From contig VGTH01000001.1 in assembly GCA_016874755.1 (NCBI GenBank), positions 62,001-126,000 of the forward strand: a stretch of DNA of 64,000 bases, in the 5' to 3' direction. The notes beneath the pieces are model-generated. The model had not been told where the DNA came from, searched no databases, and worked only from the letters and a program-made list of their open reading frames with translations. The position numbers were made by a program, and so were the translations under genes. Source of the DNA: Deltaproteobacteria bacterium. GTDB taxonomy: Bacteria > Desulfobacterota > Binatia > UBA9968. Each line of letters starts with the position of its first letter. The stretch's first letter is position 1. Below, one piece after another: positions 60,209-64,000 of this stretch.

Positions 60209-61069
60209 TTAGCGGCGAGCGTTGGCTTTGCGACGGTGCGGCAAGCGACGAGGGCGTTGGTGCTGCGCGGGCCGCGATGCCGCCAGGGCATCTTGCGCCA
60301 GACGTTGGGCGATGATCGTGTAGACGTCAGGAGAAAATCCGAAGCCCAGGTGAGTCGTGCGGACCTCGACATGCTCGACGTTTGACGCCTCAGCGTCGAT
60401 GCAGGCGCGCCAGGCGACAATATGATCGGCGCGCGAATAGATCGCCGTGACGGGAATGAGCAGTGAAATCCGGTTGCGGGCGTCGACTTCCGCCGCAATT
60501 GCGTCCACGTCCACGCCGCGGCGCCGATAGCTGTGCGCGACGACGGTATACTTTGGGCCACCGATAACCGGCGTGCCCAGCGTGATCACGCGACTTACGA
60601 GGTCAGGCCGCTCGCGCGCCAGTTCGCGCGCCAGATAGCCGCCCATGCTCCAACCGACCAGGGTGACGTGGCCATTGTTTCTGCGCGCCAGCGAGGCGAG
60701 TCGTTTGAGCAGACGCGGAAACAATCCCGGCACGTTTCCAGAGTTGCGTCCCATGCGCCAGCCATGCGCGCTGTAGCCCATCATGCGTAGATAGCTTTTG
60801 AGTAGTACCGTGGAACCGTCTCCCGCGCCGTAACCCGGCAGGACCAAGACTGCTTGGCCGTTGCCGCGTGGCTGACGGGCGAGGCTGGGGAAGCGGAGCA
60901 AGAGGCGAGGCAACTCGATCAAACCGCGTGCTTCGCGAATTACGCCGGATGAGTTTGGAGGTTGTAGTAAATTGTCTGAGTCGGTAGCCAGTGACGGTTC
61001 AAGCATGGCTTCAGCGGCAATCGAGTCCGTATAAATCATAAACCTCTCACCGCCAAAATCATAGCCCAA
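60209..61069 (-). CDS. Alpha/beta-hydrolase, lipase-like
   Basis: 286 residues from ATG 61069 (MIYTDS at 61039 is an alternative start). The nucleophile elbow GWSMGG is near residue 139, with LVLPGYGAGDGS near the oxyanion region, an Asp in YSRADHIV and a His in TTHLGFG as the likely triad. The Arg-rich C-terminal tail (RRLPHRRKANARR) is unusual. It could be a triacylglycerol lipase or esterase; the substrate is unknown. Confidence 0.85.
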   Translation of the reverse strand: MGYDFGGERFMIYTDSIAAEAMLEPSLATDSDNLLQPPNSSGVIREARGLIELPRLLLRFPSLARQPRGNGQAVLVLPGYGAGDGSTVLLKSYLRMMGYSAHGWRMGRNSGNVPGLFPRLLKRLASLARRNNGHVTLVGWSMGGYLARELARERPDLVSRVITLGTPVIGGPKYTVVAHSYRRRGVDVDAIAAEVDARNRISLLIPVTAIYSRADHIVAWRACIDAEASNVEHVEVRTTHLGFGFSPDVYTIIAQRLAQDALAASRPAQHQRPRRLPHRRKANARR

Positions 61070-61093
61070 AGTTCGACACCAGTGCTTGTGTAT

Positions 61094-61729
61094 TTACGTC
61101 GGTGTCTTCTGCGGAAACGGGCACAAATCTTTGATGGTGCACTGCGGGCACTTGGGCTTCTTGGCGAAGCAAACGCGCCGGCCGTGGTACTGCAGCAAAT
61201 GGCAAAAGCGCACGCGGCGTTTCTCCGGCACGATGGCGGTCAAGTCGGCTTCGATCTTGTCGGGATCGGTCCGGGTCGTGAATCCGAGTCTTTGAGAAAG
61301 ACGCATGACGTGAGTGTCGACGCCGATGGCTTGCTTGCCGAAGGCGTTGCCGAGGACGATGTTGCCGGTTTTCCTGCCGACGCCGGGGAGCGAAACAAGA
61401 TCGTCTAGGATGTCTGGCACTTTGCCGCCGAAGCGCTCGACTAATGCCGCGCAGCAGTTGTGAATCAACTTGGCTTTGTTGCGGTAGAAATTGATCCTGC
61501 GGATTCGTTCTTCGAGCTCGGGCAAGGGTGCCTCCGCGTAGGCTTTGGCGCTGCGATATTTCTTAAATAGCGGCAGGGTGACTTCGCAGACTAGCTCATC
61601 GCGCGCCTGGGCGGCTAAGATCAGCGCAATCACCAATTCCAGCGGATTGGTGAAATTAAGATCGAGCTTGGCATCGGGGTGAACCTTTTCCAGCCGGTCA
61701 ATTAGTTTTGTGATGTTTTGAGCTGCCAT
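61094..61729 (-). CDS. nth: Endonuclease III (DNA glycosylase/AP lyase)
   Basis: 211 residues. The helix-hairpin-helix is LPGVGRKTGN with catalytic Lys120; catalytic Asp138 is in GVDTHV. The C-terminal 4Fe-4S cluster has Cys187, Cys194, Cys197 and Cys203 in the C-x6-C-x2-C-x5-C spacing. It removes oxidised pyrimidines from DNA. The start at 61729 is divergent from the small coiled-coil gene. Confidence 0.95.
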   Translation of the reverse strand: MAAQNITKLIDRLEKVHPDAKLDLNFTNPLELVIALILAAQARDELVCEVTLPLFKKYRSAKAYAEAPLPELEERIRRINFYRNKAKLIHNCCAALVERFGGKVPDILDDLVSLPGVGRKTGNIVLGNAFGKQAIGVDTHVMRLSQRLGFTTRTDPDKIEADLTAIVPEKRRVRFCHLLQYHGRRVCFAKKPKCPQCTIKDLCPFPQKTPT

Positions 61730-61787
61730 TTTGGTTTCGCCGGGAAATATGTTACCAAAAAGCCTATTGCAAGGGGAGGAGTTTGAA

Positions 61788-62024
61788 ATGGAGCTGACTG
61801 AAATCAAGCAGAGCATCCGCCAGTTGAAAAAGCAAAAGGCGGAGATTCTGACCACGACCAAAGAAAAGAAAAAGATCAAACGCATTCAACGTAAGGTGAA
61901 GCTGCTCAAGCGCGAAAGCCGCGTTTTGGCAAAGGCCAAGAAAGAAGCGGTTGCGCAGGCTGCTGCCGAAGCTGCTTCGAGGGAAGCTGCGGAGAAAGCA
62001 GCCGCGGCGGCCAAATCCGCTTAG
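61788..62024 (+). CDS. Small basic coiled-coil protein
   Basis: 78 residues from ATG 61788 with AGGGGAGGAG upstream. It is almost entirely helical and charged (IKQSIRQLKKQKAEIL, KVKLLKRESRVLAKAKK), ending in an Ala/Glu-rich tail. No family is recognised. It could be a nucleic-acid-binding or structural protein. It precedes the radical SAM gene by 17 nt and is probably cotranscribed. Confidence 0.75.
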   Translation: MELTEIKQSIRQLKKQKAEILTTTKEKKKIKRIQRKVKLLKRESRVLAKAKKEAVAQAAAEAASREAAEKAAAAAKSA

Positions 62025-62041
62025 CAAAGAACTAAACGTCT

Positions 62042-63094
62042 ATGGAACCGTCGCGTCCGTTGCGCGGCCGCGGCTCGGCGACCAATCCCAAAAATCGTTT
62101 TGAGTCGGTCGAGCGCGTCCCGGAGCCAACGGACGACGACGAGATCTCCTCTCCCCGCACCCAGTTTTTCCCCGATCATTCTAAATCGCTGATCGCCTAC
62201 AACGACAGCCCCGACGTCGGTTTCGACGCCAGCATCAATCCCTATCGGGGATGCGAACATGGTTGCGTCTATTGTTACGCTCGGCCGACCCATGAGTATT
62301 TAGGTTTTTCTTCCGGCCTCGACTTTGAGACCAAGGTCATGGTCAAGGACGACGCACCGGAGTTGTTGCGCAAAGAGCTTTCCAGCCCCAAGTGGAAGCC
62401 GCAACTGGTGGCGCTCAGCGGCAATACCGATTGTTATCAACCCGTCGAAAAGAAGAAGCAGTTGACCCGCCGCTGTTTGGAAGTGTTTTTGGAATTTCGC
62501 AATCCGGTGGCGATCGTTACCAAGAATCATCTGGTGACGCGCGATATCGATATTCTCGTCGAGCTGGCGAAATACCAGTGCATCGGCGTGACGATTTCTC
62601 TGTCGACGTTGGATCACGACCTGTCGTCCAAAATGGAGCCGCGCGCGTCACGCCCGCTGCACCGACTGGCGGCGATCAAGATGTTGGCCGAAGCCGGCGT
62701 GCCAGTCGGTTATCTACAAGCGCCGATGATTCCCGGCTTGACCGATGCAGAAGCGCCGGCCATTGCGATGGCAGCCGCGCAAGCCGGCGCGACTTTTTCT
62801 GGCTATGTCGCGCTGCGGCTGCCGCACTCAGTCAAAGAACTGTTTGAAAATTGGCTTAAACAGCACTATCCCGACAAGAAAGAAAAAATCTTACATCGCG
62901 TCATGGAAATTCGCGGCGGCAAACTGAACGATCCGAATTTCAAAACGAGGATGCGCGGAGAAGGTGTTTCTGCCGAACAGATGGCCGAGCTGTTTGCGCT
63001 GGCACGCAAGAAATCGGGCATCACCGAGAGATGGCCAAAATTCTCAGTGGAGCATTTCCGCCGCGCCGAACGCGGGCAGTTGAGTTTGTTTTGA
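62042..63094 (+). CDS. PA0069-family radical SAM protein (SplB-like)
   Basis: 350 residues. The 4Fe-4S motif CEHGCVYC has Cys71, Cys75 and Cys78, preceded by SINPYRG, which is distinctive for the PA0069/SPL-related family. ALSGNTDCYQPVEK and the C-terminal GYVALRLPH are further family features. The biochemical role is not known; the relation to spore photoproduct lyase is only at family level. Confidence 0.92.
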   Translation: MEPSRPLRGRGSATNPKNRFESVERVPEPTDDDEISSPRTQFFPDHSKSLIAYNDSPDVGFDASINPYRGCEHGCVYCYARPTHEYLGFSSGLDFETKVMVKDDAPELLRKELSSPKWKPQLVALSGNTDCYQPVEKKKQLTRRCLEVFLEFRNPVAIVTKNHLVTRDIDILVELAKYQCIGVTISLSTLDHDLSSKMEPRASRPLHRLAAIKMLAEAGVPVGYLQAPMIPGLTDAEAPAIAMAAAQAGATFSGYVALRLPHSVKELFENWLKQHYPDKKEKILHRVMEIRGGKLNDPNFKTRMRGEGVSAEQMAELFALARKKSGITERWPKFSVEHFRRAERGQLSLF

Positions 63095-63104
63095 TTGAGA
63101 GCAA

Positions 63105-63238
63105 TCGGATTGGGAAATTAACCGCAAAAAGTGCAAAGGGCGCAAAATCGGAGTCGGATAATTGTCTCGCGCAAAGGCGCAGAGGACGCAAAGTTCGGAA
63201 AAAAATTTCTTTGTGCCTTTGCGCGAGATTCTTTTTAC
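63105..63238. repeat. Dispersed intergenic inverted repeat, copy 7
   Basis: TTAACCGCAAAAAGTGCAAAGGGCGC, then TCTCGCGCAAAGGCGCAGAGGACGC with a TTCGGAAAA core and the complementary TTTGTGCCTTTGCGCGAGA. It fills the spacer between two convergent genes. Confidence 0.8.
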
Positions 63239-63242
63239 TATT

Positions 63243-63593
63243 TTAGTCGCAGTAATACTCGAGCTGATAGCCGTTGGGGTCGGTGATGTAGAAAGCGCTT
63301 TTGCCGCGCCGGCCGTCGATCTTGATGCCGTGCTCTTTGATTCTTTTTTCTGTTTGCTTCAATCCGGCTGTAGTTACTTTGAAACCGATGTGCTCTAATC
63401 CCTGATTGCCGGATAATTTCTGGTTGCTCTTCACAAAGTTGAGCAGATCGTTGCTGCCCGGCGTGCTTAGAAAAATCATGCTGGGCGGGTGGCGAAACGC
63501 AACCTTTAAACCCAAGACCTCGGTGTAGAACGCCTCGGTTTGTTTCAAGTCGCCCACCTTCAGCGCTACGTGGGTGAGACCTTTGCTTGCCAT
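63243..63593 (-). CDS. VOC-family protein (glyoxalase/bleomycin-resistance fold)
   Basis: 116 residues, one VOC domain with two betaalphabetabetabeta units. His8 (LTHVALKV), His68 (LEHIGFKV) and the final Glu (YQLEYYCD) are in metal-ligand positions. It lacks the extra features of GloA and could be a dioxygenase-like or resistance-type enzyme; no context clue fixes the substrate. Confidence 0.88.
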   Translation of the reverse strand: MASKGLTHVALKVGDLKQTEAFYTEVLGLKVAFRHPPSMIFLSTPGSNDLLNFVKSNQKLSGNQGLEHIGFKVTTAGLKQTEKRIKEHGIKIDGRRGKSAFYITDPNGYQLEYYCD

Positions 63594-63733
63594 TGGGACG
63601 ATCCTCCAGCGGTTCGAAACTTGCGCTTGTTATAGCTCCGCCCGAGCTCCGGAATCAAATAGATCGGCGCGAACCTTCCACGGGGTCGATAATCTTGCTA
63701 GTTTGGAAAAGCGTTGGCTGCCGCGGTTCCGTC

Positions 63734-64000
63734 TTGAGTCTTTATCCCCAACATAAACCGAAAATTTTCTACGGCTGGTATATTGTCGCCGTTGGTTTTC
63801 TTTCTCACGTTACCTGCGCGTTTCACATGTCGAGCACGCTTAGCGTGTTTCTCAAACCGTTAACCGAAGACCTAAACGTCTCGCGCGGACTGTTCTCGAT
63901 CTTGCGTTCCGGCGAAATCTTGATCGGTGCCGCCATGGCACCGCTGGTGGGCCCGTTGGTCGACCGCTACGGCGGCCGCTGGTTGATGGCCGGCGGCGCG
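63734..64000 (+). CDS. MFS transporter, 5' part only (runs off the window)
   Basis: 89 codons from TTG 63734 to the window end; another in-frame TTG lies at 63695. It has KIFYGWYIVAVGFLSH in helix 1, VFLKPLTEDLNVSRG after it and the loop motif GPLVDRYGGRWLM, which is the MFS signature between helices 2 and 3. It resembles the monocarboxylate/oxalate-formate type. The substrate is unknown. Confidence 0.85.
   Translation, partial: MSLYPQHKPKIFYGWYIVAVGFLSHVTCAFHMSSTLSVFLKPLTEDLNVSRGLFSILRSGEILIGAAMAPLVGPLVDRYGGRWLMAGGA

Noticed and set aside
1-64000. tRNA, rRNA, CRISPR arrays, insertion sequences or transposases
   Set aside because: No cloverleaf with a GGTTCRA loop, no rRNA core, no regular repeat-spacer array and no transposase motif were seen on either strand; short ncRNAs could still be missed by eye.

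Overview
This is a high-GC (about 60 percent by eye) Gram-negative bacterial window with dense, mostly operonic gene packing. There are no rRNA, tRNA, CRISPR or phage genes that I can see. The gene content (UbiD-type decarboxylases, tripartite tricarboxylate transport, orphan NitT/TauT-type binding proteins, DUF1501/DUF1800, HAF-repeat PEP-CTERM proteins) fits uncultured soil, sediment or sponge lineages of the Binatota, Tectomicrobia or Rokubacteria kind. That placement is an inference; no marker gene here fixes the phylum. Several genes are broken (cupin remnant at 11.9 kb, frameshifted citryl-CoA lyase at 17.9 kb, amber-interrupted methyltransferase at 31.7 kb, a gene chimera at 50.05 kb). 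Either the genome carries decaying genes or the source is a metagenome assembly with local errors.

Layout. 1-3.7 kb: a three-subunit molybdenum hydroxylase operon (minus strand). 3.9-13.3 kb: two UbiD decarboxylases, each with a cupin partner, an Fe3+-type ABC importer without its binding protein, a two-domain VOC protein and an enolase-superfamily enzyme, which suggests breakdown of aromatic or carboxylated substrates. 13.4-16.1 kb: a B12-binding radical SAM enzyme and a CreD-like membrane protein that converge and overlap. 16.3-21.9 kb: a class III CoA-transferase, a (frameshifted) citryl-CoA lyase and a complete TctCBA importer. 22-28.3 kb: two orphan ABC binding proteins, an M24 peptidase and a DUF1501/DUF1800 pair. 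28.4-31 kb: an ECF sigma factor, a zinc-finger anti-sigma factor and three small envelope proteins. 31.3-32.1 kb: a disrupted methyltransferase.

32.3-56.6 kb is the most interesting part: a metal (most likely zinc) homeostasis island. It contains a ZrgABCDE-like set (DUF3299, DUF2796, ABC ATPase, FtsX-type permease), a P1B-type ATPase with a His-rich segment and a small PacL-like partner, two ZIP transporters, two Fur-family regulators, a COG0701 permease, three COG0523 GTPases, a WD40 protein, HAF/PEP-CTERM surface proteins, an outer-membrane barrel candidate and ZnuABC whose permease is fused to a lipoprotein. Four copies of a 17-bp box resembling TTGCRAN-NNN-TTTGCAA lie in its intergenic regions. 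Two paralogous small His/Cys membrane proteins sit behind near-identical leaderless promoter layouts at the left part of the island (32.3 kb) and just before the barrel/ZnuABC genes (51.8 kb). I read this as one Zur-type regulon covering uptake across both membranes, metallochaperones and possibly surface display.

56.8-64 kb: an enamidase-like amidohydrolase with a luciferase-like oxidoreductase, glyoxalase I, DUF456, a lipase-like hydrolase, endonuclease III, a small coiled-coil protein, a PA0069-type radical SAM protein, a VOC protein and the start of an MFS transporter. Seven copies of an AAAGGCGCAAAG / CACGAAGGAC-type intergenic inverted repeat and several shorter REP-like hairpins are scattered through the whole window.
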